Assembly (NCBI GenBank): GCA_964057225.1
Contig: OZ059900.1
Span: 5,342,501-5,406,500, forward strand
Source: Auanema rhodensis
Taxonomy: Eukaryota > Nematoda > Chromadorea > Rhabditida > Rhabditidae
DNA: 64,000 bases
Direction: 5' to 3'
The notes under the pieces were generated by a model that did no database searches, was not told the origin of the DNA, and saw only the letters and a list, made by a program, of their open reading frames with translations. Shown in pieces: positions 38,544 to 52,446 of this stretch (positions within the stretch are counted from its first letter, which is position 1; the number at the start of each line of letters is the position of its first letter). A program made the translations under genes and the position numbers.

Positions 38544-41500
38544 AACAGTTAACTATACCACCTAAGTATCTAAAGAAAGTGATCTTGATTTGTAACTCGG
38601 TGCCCGTTAAAGATAGAAGAATACTGTACATTTTAATGAATTCTCCATGGTCATATTAGTCTAAAAACACTATCTTATTGTGTTTGATGCATGGTAGCCA
38701 GGACTTCCAATTTTATGTGAACAGTTAACTATACCACCTAAGTATCTAAAGAAAGTGATCTTGATTTGTAACTCGGTGCCCGTTAAAGATAGAAGAATAC
38801 TGTACATTTTAATGAATTTTCCATGGCCATATTAGTCTAAAAACACTATCTTATTGTGTTTGATGCATGGTAGCCAGGACTACCAATTTTATGTGAACAG
38901 TTAACTATACCACCTAAGTATCTAAAGAAAGTGATCTTGATTTGTAACTCGGTGCCCGTTAAAGATAGAAGAATACTGTACATTTTAATGAATTTTCCAT
39001 GGCCATATTAGTCTAAAAACACTATCTTATTGTGTTTGATGCATGGTAGCCAGGACTTCCAATTTTATGTGAACAGTTAACTATACCACCTAAGTATCCG
39101 AAGAAAGTGATCTTGATTTGTAACTCGGTGCCCGTTAATGATAGAAGAATACTGTACATTTTAATGAATTCTCCATGGTCATATTAGTCTAAAAACACTA
39201 ACTTAATGGGTTTGATGCATGGTAACCAAGACTTCCAATTTTATGTGAACAGTTAACTATACCACCTAAGTATCCGAAGAAAGTGATCTTGATTTGTAAC
39301 TCGGTGCCCGTTAAAGATAGAAGAATACTGTACATTTTAATGAATTCTCCATGGTCATATTAGTCTAAAAACACTAACTTAATGGGTTTGATGCATGGTA
39401 ACCAAGACTTCCAATTTTATGTGAACAGTTAACTATACCACCTAAGTATCTAAAGAAAGTGATCTTGATTTGTAACTCGGTGCCCGTTAAAGGTAGAAGA
39501 ATACTGTACATTTTAATGAATTCTCCATGGTCATATTAGTCTAAAAACACTAACTTAATGGGTTTGATGCATGGTAACCAAGACTTCCAATTTTATGTGA
39601 ACAGTTAACTATACCACCTAAGTATCTAAAGAAAGTGATCTTGATTTGTAACTCGGTGCCCGTTAAAGATAGAAGAATACTGTACATTTTAATGAATTCT
39701 CCATGGTCATATTAGTCTAAAAACACTAACTTAATGGGTTTGATGCATGGTAACCAAGACTTCCAATTTTATGTGAACAGTTAACTATACCACCTAAGTA
39801 TCCGAAGAAAGTGATCTTGATTTGTAACTCGGTGCCCGTTAAAGATAGAAGAATACTGTACATTTTAATGAATTCTCCATGGTCATATTAGTCTAAAAAC
39901 ACTAACTTAATGGGTTTGATGCATGGTAACCAAGACTTCCAATTTTATGTGAACAGTTAACTATACCACCTAAGTATCTAAAGAAAGTGATCTTGATTTG
40001 TAACTCGGTGCCCGCTAAAGATAGAAGAATACTGTACATTTTAATGAATTCTCCATGGTCATATTAGTCTAAAAACACTATCTTATTGTGTTTGATGCAT
40101 GGTAGCCAGGACTTCCAATTTTATGTGAACAGTTAACTATACCACCTAAGTATCTAAAGAAAGTGATCTTGATTTGTAACTCGGTGCCCGTTAAAGATAG
40201 AAGAATACTGTACATTTTAATGAATTTTCCATGGCCATATTAGTCTGAAAACACTATCTTATTGTGTTTGATGCATGGTAGCCAGGACTTCCAATTTTAT
40301 GTGAACAGTTAACTATACCACCTAAGTATCTAAAGAAAGTGATCTTGATTTGTAACTCGGTGCCCGTTAAAGATAGAAGAATACTGTACATTTTAATGAA
40401 TTTTCCATGGCCATATTAGTCTAAAAACACTATCTTATTGTGTTTGATGCATGGTAGCCAGGACTTCCAATTTTATGTGAACAGTTAACTATACCACCTA
40501 AGTATCCGAAGAAAGTGATCTTGATTTGTAACTCGGTGCCCGTTAATGATAGAAGAATACTGTACATTTTAATGAATTCTCCATGGTCATATTAGTCTAA
40601 AAACACTAACTTAATGGGTTTGATGCATGGTAACCAAGACTTCCAATTTTATGTGAACAGTTAACTATACCACCTAAGTATCCGAAGAAAGTGATCTTGA
40701 TTTGTAACTCGGTGCCCGTTAAAGATAGAAGAATACTGTACATTTTAATGAATTCTCCATGGTCATATTAGTCTAAAAACACTAACTTAATGGGTTTGAT
40801 GCATGGTAACCAAGACTTCCAATTTTATGTGAACAGTTAACTATACCACCTAAGTATCTAAAGAAAGTGATCTTGATTTGTAACTCGGTGCCCGTTAAAG
40901 GTAGAAGAATACTGTACATTTTAATGAATTCTCCATGGTCATATTAGTCTAAAAACACTAACTTAATGGGTTTGATGCATGGTAACCAAGACTTCCAATT
41001 TTATGTGAACAGTTAACTATACCACCTAAGTATCTAAAGAAAGTGATCTTGATTTGTAACTCGGTGCCCGTTAAAGATAGAAGAATACTGTACATTTTAA
41101 TGAATTCTCCATGGTCATATTAGTCTAAAAACACTAACTTAATGGGTTTGATGCATGGTAACCAAGACTTCCAATTTTATGTGAACAGTTAACTATACCA
41201 CCTAAGTATCCGAAGAAAGTGATCTTGATTTGTAACTCGGTGCCCGTTAAAGATAGAAGAATACTGTACATTTTAATGAATTCTCCATGGTCATATTAGT
41301 CTAAAAACACTAACTTAATGGGTTTGATGCATGGTAACCAAGACTTCCAATTTTATGTGAACAGTTAACTATACCACCTAAGTATCTAAAGAAAGTGATC
41401 TTGATTTGTAACTCGGTGCCCGCTAAAGATAGAAGAATACTGTACATTTTAATGAATTCTCCATGGTCATATTAGTCTAAAAACACTATCTTATTGTGTT

Positions 41501-41887
41501 TGATGCATGGTAGCCAGGACTTCCAATTTTATGTGAACAGTTAACTATACCACCTAAGTATCTAAAGAAAGTGATCTTGATTTGTAACTCGGTGCCCGTT
41601 AAAGATAGAAGAATACTGTACATTTTAATGAATTTTCCATGGCCATATTAGTCTAAAAACACTATCTTATTGTGTTTGATGCATGGTAGCCAGGACTTCC
41701 AATTTTATGTGAACAGTTAACTATACCACCTAAGTATCTAAAGAAAGTGATCTTGATTTGTAACTCGGTGCCCGTTAAAGATAGAAGAATACTGTACATT
41801 TTAATGAATTTTCCATGGCCATATTAGTCTAAAAACACTATCTTATTGTGTTTGATGCATGGTAGCCAGGACTTCCAATTTTATGTG
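37840..41887. repeat. 8-mer higher-order repeat (1408 bp) in unit A
   Basis: Markers repeat every 1408 bp: m70 G in the monomers at 38016, 39424 and 40832; m68 T at 39072 and 40480; m64 C at 39952 and 41360. The fullest pair is 38544-39951 and 39952-41359, with partial units on both sides. Each unit runs from a T,T,T,G,G monomer through two m100-T monomers to five A,A,G,A,A monomers. Single markers distinguish units: m74 G only at 38192, m163 A only at 38720, m120 G only at 40128. It is unrelated in composition to the 8-mer at 4577. Confidence 0.88.
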
Positions 41888-42239
41888 AACAGTTAACTAT
41901 ACCACCTAAGTATCCGAAGAAAGTGATCTTGATTTGTAACTCGGTGCCCGTTAAAGATAGAAGAATACTGTACATTTTAATGAATTTTCCATGGCCATAT
42001 TAGTCTAAAAACACTATTTTATTGTGTTTGATGCATGGCAGCCAGGACTTCCAATTTTATGTGAACAGTTAACTATACCACCTAAGTATCTAAAGAAAGT
42101 GATCTTGATTTGTAACTCGGTGCCCGTTAAAGATAGAAGAATACTGTACATTTTAATGAATTCTCCATGGTCATATTAGTCTAAAAACACTATCTTATTG
42201 TGTTTGATGCATGGTAGCCAGGACTTCCAATTTTATGTG

Positions 42240-42943
42240 AACAGTTAACTATACCACCTGAGTATCCGAAGAAAGTGATCTTGATTTGTAACTCGGTGCC
42301 CGTTAAAGATAGAAGAATACTGTACATTTTAATGAATTTTCCATGGCCATATTAGTCTAAAAACACTATCTTATTGTGTTTGATGCATGGTAGCCAGGAC
42401 TTCCAATTTTATGTGAACAGTTAACTATACCACCTAAGTATCCGAAGAAAGTGATCTTGATTTGTAACTCGGTGCCCGTTAAAGATAGAAGAATACTGTA
42501 CATTTTAATGAATTTTCCATGGCCATATTAGTCTAAAAACACTATCTTATTGTGTTTGATGCATGGTAGCCAGGACTTCCAATTTTATGTGAACAGTTAA
42601 CTATACCACCTAAGTATCCGAAGAAAGTGATCTTGATTTGTAACTCGGTGCCCGTTAAAGATAGAAGAATACTGTACATTTTAATGAATTTTCCATGGCC
42701 ATATTAGTCTAAAAACACTAACTTAATGGGTTTGATGCATGGTAGCCAGGACTTCCAATTTTATGTGAACAGTTAACTATACCACCTAAGTATCCGAAGA
42801 AAGTGATCTTGATTTGTAACTCGGTGCCCGTTAAAGATAGAAGAATACTGTACATTTTAATGAATTCTCCATGGTCATATTAGTCTAAAAACACTATCTT
42901 ATTGTGTTTGATGCATGGTAGCCAGGACTTCCAATTTTATGTG
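42240..42943. repeat. Four-monomer insertion specific to unit A
   Basis: The rare m21 A-to-G change (CACCTGAG) occurs at 42260 and again at 42964, 704 bp later, but only once in unit B (56867). After this point the offset between units drops from 14607 (83 monomers) to 13903 (79 monomers). Either unit A gained a 4-mer or unit B lost one. The third monomer (42592) is a recombinant at the linked group and the fourth (42768) combines m28-29 CG with m100 C, as expected of products of unequal exchange. Confidence 0.85.
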
Positions 42944-45900
42944 AACAGTTAACTATACCACCTGAGTATCCGAAGAAAGTGATCTTGATTTGTAACTCGG
43001 TGCCCGTTAAAGATAGAAGAATACTGTACATTTTAATGAATTTTCCATGGCCATATTAGTCTAAAAACACTATCTTATTGTGTTTGATGCATGGTAGCCA
43101 GGACTTCCAATTTTATGTGAACAGTTAACTATACCACCTAAGTATCCGAAGAAAGTGATCTTGATTTGTAACTCGGTGCCCGTTAAAGATAGAAGAATAC
43201 TGTACATTTTAATGAATTTTCCATGGCCATATTAGTCTAAAAACACTATCTTATTGTGTTTGATGCATGGTAGCCAGGACTTCCAATTTTATGTGAACAG
43301 TTAACTATACCACCTAAGTATCCGAAGAAAGTGATCTTGATTTGTAACTCGGTGCCCGTTAAAGATAGAAGAATACTGTACATTTTAATGAATTTTCCAT
43401 GGCCATATTAGTCTAAAAACACTATCTTATTGTGTTTGATGCATGGTAGCCAGGACTTCCAATTTTATGTGAACAGTTAACTATACCACCTAAGTATCCG
43501 AAGAAAGTGATCTTGATTTGTAACTCGGTGCCCGTTAAAGATAGAAGAATACTGTACATTTTAATGAATTTTCCATGGCCATATTAGTCTAAAAACACTA
43601 TCTTATTGTGTTTGATGCATGGTAGCCAGGACTTCCAATTTTATGTGAACAGTTAACTATACCACCTAAGTATCCGAAGAAAGTGATCTTGATTTGTAAC
43701 TCGGTGCCCGTTAAAGATAGAAGAATACTGTACATTTTAATGAATTTTCCATGGCCATATTAGTCTAAAAACACTATCTTATTGTGTTTGATGCATGGTA
43801 GCCAGGACTTCCAATTTTATGTGAACAGTTAACTATACCACCTAAGTATCTAAAGAAAGTGATCTTGATTTGTAACTCGGTGCCCGTTAAAGATAGAAGA
43901 ATACTGTACATTTTAATGAATTCTCCATGGTCATATTAGTCTAAAAACACTATCTTATTGTGTTTGATGCATGGTAGCCAGGACTTCCAATTTTATGTGA
44001 ACAGTTAACTATACCACCTAAGTATCCGAAGAAAGTGATCTTGATTTGTAACTCGGTGCCCGTTAAAGATAGAAGAATACTGTACATTTTAATGAATTTT
44101 CCATGGCCATATTAGTCTAAAAACACTATTTTATTGTGTTTGATGCATGGCAGCCAGGACTTCCAATTTTATGTGAACAGTTAACTATACCACCTAAGTA
44201 TCTAAAGAAAGTGATCTTGATTTGTAACTCGGTGCCCGTTAAAGATAGAAGAATACTGTACATTTTAATGAATTCTCCATGGTCATATTAGTCTAAAAAC
44301 ACTATCTTATTGTGTTTGATGCATGGTAGCCAGGACTTCCAATTTTATGTGAACAGTTAACTATACCACCTAAGTATCTAAAGAAAGTGATCTTGATTTG
44401 TAACTCGGTGCCCGTTAAAGATAGAAGAATACTGTACATTTTAATGAATTTTCCATGGCCATATTAGTCTAAAAACACTATCTTATTGTGTTTGATGCAT
44501 GGTAGCCAGGACTTCCAATTTTATGTGAACAGTTAACTATACCACCTAAGTATCCGAAGAAAGTGATCTTGATTTGTAACTCGGTGCCCGTTAAAGATAG
44601 AAGAATACTGTACATTTTAATGAATTTTCCATGGCCATATTAGTCTAAAAACACTATCTTATTGTGTTTGATGCATGGTAGCCAGGACTTCCAATTTTAT
44701 GTGAACAGTTAACTATACCACCTAAGTATCCGAAGAAAGTGATCTTGATTTGTAACTCGGTGCCCGTTAAAGATAGAAGAATACTGTACATTTTAATGAA
44801 TTTTCCATGGCCATATTAGTCTAAAAACACTATCTTATTGTGTTTGATGCATGGTAGCCAGGACTTCCAATTTTATGTGAACAGTTAGCTATACCACCTA
44901 AGTATCCGAAGAAAGTGATCTTGATTTGTAACTCGGTGCCCGTTAAAGTTAGAAGAATACTGTACATTTTAATGAATTCTCCATGGCCATATTAGACTAA
45001 AAACACTATCTTATTGTGTTTGATGCATGGTAGCCAGGACTTCCAATTTTATGTGAACAGTTAACTATACCACCTAAGTATCCAAAGAAAGTGATCTTGA
45101 TTTGTAACTCGGTGCCCGTTAAAGTTAGAAGAATACTGTACATTTTAATAAATACTCAATGGCCATATTAGACTAAAAACACTATCTTATTGTGTTTGAT
45201 GCATGGTAGCCAGGACTTCCAATTTTATGTGAACAGTTAGCTATACCACCTAAGTATCCGAAGAAAGTGATCTTGATTTGTAACTCGGTGCCCGTTAAAG
45301 TTAGAAGAATACTGTACATTTTAATGAATTCTCCATGGCCATATTAGACTAAAAACACTATCTTATTGTGTTTGATGCATGGTAGCCAGGACTTCCAATT
45401 TTATGTGAACAGTTAACTATACCACCTAAGTATCCAAAGAAAGTGATCTTGATTTGTAACTCGGTGCCCGTTAAAGTTAGAAGAATACTGTACATTTTAA
45501 TAAATTCTCCATGGCCATATTAGACTAAAAACACTATCTTATTGTGTTTGATGCATGGTAGCCAGGACTTCCAATTTTATGTGAAGAGTTAACTATACCA
45601 CCTAAGTATCTAAAGAAAGTGATCTTGATTTGTAACTCGGTGCCCGTTAAAGATAGAAGAATACTGTACATTTTAATAAATTCTCCATGGCCATATTAGA
45701 CTAAAAACACTATCTTATTGTGTTTGATGCATGGTAGCCAGGACTTCCAATTTTATGTGAACAGTTAACTATACCACCTAAGTATCTAAAGAAAGTGATC
45801 TTGATTTGTAACTCGGTGCCCGTTAAAGATAGAAGAATACTGTACATTTTAATAAATTCTCCATGGCCATATTAGACTAAAAACACTATCTTATTGTGTT

Positions 45901-48900
45901 TGATGCATGGTAGCCAGGACTTCCAATTTTATGTGAAGAGTTAACTATACCACCTAAGTATCCGAAGAAAGTGATCTTGATTTGTAACTTGGTGCCCGTT
46001 AAAGATAGAAGAATACTGTACATTTTAATGAATTCTCCATGGTCATATTAGTCTAAAAACACTATCTTATTGTGTTTGATGCATGGTAGCCAGGACTTCC
46101 AATTTTATGTGAACAGTTAACTATACCACCTAAGTATCTAAAGAAAGTGATCTTGATTTGTAACTCGGTGCCCGTTAAAGATAGAAAAATACTGTACATT
46201 TTAATGAATTCTCCATGGTCATATTAGTCTAAAAACACTATCTTATTGTGTTTGATGCATGGTAGCCAGGACTTCCAATTTTATGTGAACAGTTAACTAT
46301 ACCACCTAAGTATCCGAAGAAAGTGATCTTGATTTGTAACTTGGTGCCCGTTAAAGATAGAAGAATACTGTACATTTTAATGAATTCTCCATGGTCATAT
46401 TAGTCTAAAAACACTAACTTAATGGGTTTGATGCATGGTAACCAAGACTTCCAATTTTATGTGAACAGTTAACTATACCACCTAAGTATCTAAAGAAAGT
46501 GATCTTGATTTGTAACTTGGTGCCCGTTAAAGATAGAAGAATACTGTACATTTTAATGAATTCTCCATGGTCATATTAGTCTAAAAACACTATCTTATTG
46601 TGTTTGATGCATGGTAGCCAGGACTTCCAATTTTATGTGAACAGTTAACTATACCACCTAAGTATCTAAAGAAAGTGATCTTGATTTGTAACTTGGTGCC
46701 CGTTAAAGATAGAAGAATACTGTACATTTTAATGAATTCTCCATGGTCATATTAGTCTAAAAACACTAACTTAATGGGTTTGATGCATGGTAACCAAGAC
46801 TTCCAATTTTATGTGAACAGTTAACTATACCACCTAAGTATCCGAAGAAAGTGATCTTGATTTGTAACTCGGTGCCCGTTAAAGATAGAAGAATATTGTA
46901 CATTTTAATGAATTTTCCATGGCCATATTAGTCTAAAAACACTATCTTATTGTGTTTGATGCATGATAGCCAGGACTTCCAATTTTATGTGAACAGTTAA
47001 CTATACCACCTAAGTATCTAAAGAAAGTGATCTTGATTTGTAACTCGGTGCCCGTTAAAGATAGAAGAATACTGTACATTTTAATGAATTTTCCATGGCC
47101 ATATTAGTCTAAAAACACTATCTTATTGTGTTTGATGCATGGTAGCCAGGACTTCCAATTTTATGTGAACAGTTAGCTATACCACCTAAGTATCCGAAGA
47201 AAGTGATCTTGATTTGTAACTCGGTGCCCGTTAAAGGTAGAAGAATACTGTACATTTTAATGAATTCTCCATGGTCATATTAGTCTAAAAACACTAACTT
47301 AATGGGTTTGATGCATGGTAACCAAGACTTCCAATTTTATGTGAACAGTTAACTATACCACCTAAGTATCTAAAGAAAGTGATCTTGATTTGTAACTCGG
47401 TGCCCGTTAAAGATAGAAGAATACTGTACATTTTAATAAATTCTCCATGGTCATATTAGACTAAAAACACTATCTTATTGTGTTTGATGCATGGTAGCCA
47501 GGACTTCCAATTTTATGTGAACAGTTAACTATACCACCTAAGTATCCAAAGAAAGTGATCTTGATTTGTAACTCGGTGCCCGTTAAAGTTAGAAGAATAC
47601 TGTACATTTTAATAAATTCTCCATGGCCATATTAGACTAAAAACACTATCTTATTGTGTTTGATGCATGGTAGCCAGGACTTCCAATTTTATGTGAAGAG
47701 TGAACTATACCACCTAAGTATCTAAAGAAAGTGATCTTGATTTGTAACTCGGTGCCCGTTAAAGATAGAAGAATACTGTACATTTTAATAAATTCTCCAT
47801 GGCCATATTAGACTAAAAACACTATCTTATTGTGTTTGATGCATGGTAGCCAGGACTTCCAATTTTATGTGAAGAGTTAACTATACCACCTAAGTATCCG
47901 AAGAAAGTGATCTTGATTTGTAACTTGGTGCCCGTTAAAGATAGAAGAATACTGTACATTTTAATGAATTCTCCATGGTCATATTAGTCTAAAAACACTA
48001 TCTTATTGTGTTTGATGCATGGTAGCCAGGACTTCCAATTTTATGTGAACAGTTAACTATACCACCTAAGTATCTAAAGAAAGTGATCTTGATTTGTAAC
48101 TCGGTGCCCGTTAAAGATAGAAAAATACTGTACATTTTAATGAATTCTCCATGGTCATATTAGTCTAAAAACACTATCTTATTGTGTTTGATGCATGGTA
48201 GCCAGGACTTCCAATTTTATGTGAACAGTTAACTATACCACCTAAGTATCCGAAGAAAGTGATCTTGATTTGTAACTTGGTGCCCGTTAAAGATAGAAGA
48301 ATACTGTACATTTTAATGAATTCTCCATGGTCATATTAGTCTAAAAACACTAACTTAATGGGTTTGATGCATGGTAACCAAGACTTCCAATTTTATGTGA
48401 ACAGTTAACTATACCACCTAAGTATCTAAAGAAAGTGATCTTGATTTGTAACTTGGTGCCCGTTAAAGATAGAAGAATACTGTACATTTTAATGAATTCT
48501 CCATGGTCATATTAGTCTAAAAACACTATCTTATTGTGTTTGATGCATGGTAGCCAGGACTTCCAATTTTATGTGAACAGTTAACTATACCACCTAAGTA
48601 TCTAAAGAAAGTGATCTTGATTTGTAACTTGGTGCCCGTTAAAGATAGAAGAATACTGTACATTTTAATGAATTCTCCATGGTCATATTAGTCTAAAAAC
48701 ACTATCTTATTGTGTTTGATGCATGGTAGCCAGGACTTCCAATTTTATGTGAACAGTTAACTATACCACCTAAGTATCCGAAGAAAGTGATCTTGATTTG
48801 TAACTCGGTGCCCGTTAAAGATAGAAGAATACTGTACATTTTAATGAATTTTCCATGGCCATATTAGTCTAAAAACACTATCTTATTGTGTTTGATGCAT

Positions 48901-49455
48901 GGTAGCCAGGACTTCCAATTTTATGTGAACAGTTAACTATACCACCTAAGTATCTAAAGAAAGTGATCTTGATTTGTAACTCGGTGCCCGTTAAAGATAG
49001 AAGAATACTGTACATTTTAATGAATTTTCCATGGCCATATTAGTCTAAAAACACTATCTTATTGTGTTTGATGCATGGTAGCCAGGACTTCCAATTTTAT
49101 GTGAACAGTTAACTATACCACCTAAGTATCTAAAGAAAGTGATCTTGATTTGTAACTCGGTGCCCGTTAAAGATAGAAGAATACTGTACATTTTAATGAA
49201 TTTTCCATGGCCATATTAGTCTAAAAACACTATCTTATTGTGTTTGATGCATGGTAGCCAGGACTTCCAATTTTATGTGAACAGTTAACTATACCACCTA
49301 AGTATCCGAAGAAAGTGATCTTGATTTGTAACTCGGTGCCCGTTAAAGATAGAAGAATACTGTACATTTTAATGAATTTTCCATGGCCATATTAGTCTAA
49401 AAACACTATTTTATTGTGTTTGATGCATGGCAGCCAGGACTTCCAATTTTATGTG

Positions 49456-49630
49456 AACAGTTAACTATACCACCTAAGTATCTAAAGAAAGTGATCTTGA
49501 TTTGTAACTCGGTGCCGTTAAAGATAGAAGAATACTGTACATTTTAATGAATTCTCCATGGTCATATTAGTCTAAAAACACGATCTTATTGTGTTTGATG
49601 CATGGTAGCCAGGACTTCCAATTTTATGTG
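49456..49630. repeat. 175-bp monomer with one-base deletion (unit B)
   Basis: Same loss of one C from the m60-62 run, at 49515-49516, as in the monomer at 34849. The separation of 14607 bp is that of all other unit A/B markers, so this is one ancestral deletion copied by the large duplication. A private G at 49582 distinguishes this copy. Confidence 0.95.
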
Positions 49631-52446
49631 AACAGTTAACTATACCACCTAAGTATCCGAAGAAAGTGATCTTGATTTGTAACTCGGTGCCCGTTAAAGA
49701 TAGAAGAATACTGTACATTTTAATGAATTTTCCATGGCCATATTAGTCTAAAAACACTATCTTATTGTGTTTGATGCATGGTAGCCAGGACTTCCAATTT
49801 TATGTGAACAGTTAACTATACCACCTAAGTATCCGAAGAAAGTGATCTTGATTTGTAACTCGGTGCCCGTTAAAGATAGAAGAATACTGTACATTTTAAT
49901 GAATTTTCCATGGCCATATTAGTCTAAAAACACTATCTTATTGTGTTTGATGCATGGTAGCCAGGACTTCCAATTTTATGTGAACAGTTAACTATACCAC
50001 CTAAGTATCCGAAGAAAGTGATCTTGATTTGTAACTCGGTGCCCGTTAAAGATAGAAGAATACTGTACATTTTAATGAATTTTCCATGGCCATATTAGTC
50101 TAAAAACACTATCTTATTGTGTTTGATGCATGGTAGCCAGGACTTCCAATTTTATGTGAACAGTTAACTATACCACCTAAGTATCCGAAGAAAGTGATCT
50201 TGATTTGTAACTCGGTGCCCGTTAAAGATAGAAGAATACTGTACATTTTAATGAATTTTCCATGGCCATATTAGTCTAAAAACACTATCTTATTGTGTTT
50301 GATGCATGGTAGCCAGGACTTCCAATTTTATGTGAACAGTTAACTATACCACCTAAGTATCCGAAGAAAGTGATCTTGATTTGTAACTCGGTGCCCGTTA
50401 AAGATAGAAGAATACTGTACATTTTAATGAATTTTCCATGGCCATATTAGTCTAAAAACACTATCTTATTGTGTTTGATGCATGGTAGCCAGGACTTCCA
50501 ATTTTATGTGAACAGTTAACTATACCACCTAAGTATCTAAAGAAAGTGATCTTGATTTGTAACTCGGTGCCCGTTAAAGATAGAAGAATACTGTACATTT
50601 TAATGAATTCTCCATGGTCATATTAGTCTAAAAACACTATCTTATTGTGTTTGATGCATGGTAGCCAGGACTTCCAATTTTATGTGAACAGTTAACTATA
50701 CCACCTAAGTATCTAAAGAAAGTGATCTTGATTTGTAACTCGGTGCCCGTTAAAGATAGAAGAATACTGTACATTTTAATGAATTCTCCATGGTCATATT
50801 AGTCTAAAAACACTAACTTAATGGGTTTGATGCATGGTAACCAAGACTTCCAATTTTATGTGAACAGTTAACTATACCACCTAAGTATCCGAAGAAAGTG
50901 ATCTTGATTTGTAACTCGGTGCCCGTTAAAGATAGAAGAATACTGTACATTTTAATGAATTCTCCATGGTCATATTAGTCTAAAAACACTAACTTAATGG
51001 GTTTGATGCATGGTAACCAAGACTTCCAATTTTATGTGAACAGTTAACTATACCACCTAAGTATCCGAAGAAAGTGATCTTGATTTGTAACTCGGTGCCC
51101 GTTAAAGATAGAAGAATACTGTACATTTTAATGAATTCTCCATGGTCATATTAGTCTAAAAACACTAACTTAATGGGTTTGATGCATGGTAACCAAGACT
51201 TCCAATTTTATGTGAACAGTTAACTATACCACCTAAGTATCCGAAGAAAGTGATCTTGATTTGTAACTCGGTGCCCGTTAAAGATAGAAGAATACTGTAC
51301 ATTTTAATGAATTCTCCATGGTCATATTAGTCTAAAAACACTAACTTAATGGGTTTGATGCATGGTAACCAAGACTTCCAATTTTATGTGAAGAGTTAAC
51401 TATACCACCTAAGTATCTAAAGAAAGTGATCTTGATTTGTAACTCGGTGCCCGTTAAAGATAGAAGAATACTGTACATTTTAATGAATTCTCCATGGTCA
51501 TATTAGTCTAAAAACACTAACTTAATGGGTTTGATGCATGGTAACCAAGACTTCCAATTTTATGTGAACAGTTAACTATACCACCTAAGTATCTAAAGAA
51601 AGTGATCTTGATTTGTAACTCGGTGCCCGTTAAAGATAGAAGAATACTGTACATTTTAATGAATTCTCCATGGTCATATTAGTCTAAAAACACTAACTTA
51701 ATGGGTTTGATGCATGGTAACCAAGACTTCCAATTTTATGTGAACAGTTAACTATACCACCTAAGTATCTAAAGAAAGTGATCTTGATTTGTAACTCGGT
51801 GCCCGTTAAAGATAGAAGAATACTGTACATTTTAATGAATTCTCCATGGTCATATTAGTCTAAAAACACTAACTTAATGGGTTTGATGCATGGTAACCAA
51901 GACTTCCAATTTTATGTGAACAGTTAACTATACCACCTAAGTATCCGAAGAAAGTGATCTTGATTTGTAACTCGGTGCCCGTTAAAGATAGAAGAATACT
52001 GTACATTTTAATGAATTTTCCATGGCCATATTAGTCTAAAAACACTAACTTAATGGGTTTGATGCATGGTAACCAAGACTTCCAATTTTATGTGAACAGT
52101 TAACTATACCACCTAAGTATCTAAAGAAAGTGATCTTGATTTGTAACTCGGTGCCCGTTAAAGATAGAAGAATACTGTACATTTTAATGAATTCTCCATG
52201 GTCATATTAGTCTAAAAACACTAACTTAATGGGTTTGATGCATGGTAACCAAGACTTCCAATTTTATGTGAACAGTTAACTATACCACCTAAGTATCTAA
52301 AGAAAGTGATCTTGATTTGTAACTCGGTGCCCGTTAAAGATAGAAGAATACTGTACATTTTAATGAATTCTCCATGGTCATATTAGTCTAAAAACACTAA
52401 CTTAATGGGTTTGATGCATGGTAACCAAGACTTCCAATTTTATGTG

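Larger units (their letters stand above)
30273..44879. repeat. Unit A of the 83-monomer (14.6-kb) tandem duplication
   Basis: 83 monomers, 14607 bp, one monomer being 175 bp. It is followed directly by unit B. Markers shared at an offset of exactly 14607 bp include the single-base deletion at 34908-34909 (49515-49516), m99/m103 A near 45155, m68 T at 39139 (53746), m163 A at 38882 (53489), m74 G near 38265, m120 G near 40247 and m64 C at 40015 and 41423. The start coincides with the m9-G monomer at 30273; the monomer to its left does not match the one left of unit B. Unit A carries four monomers (42240-42943) that unit B lacks. Confidence 0.93.
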
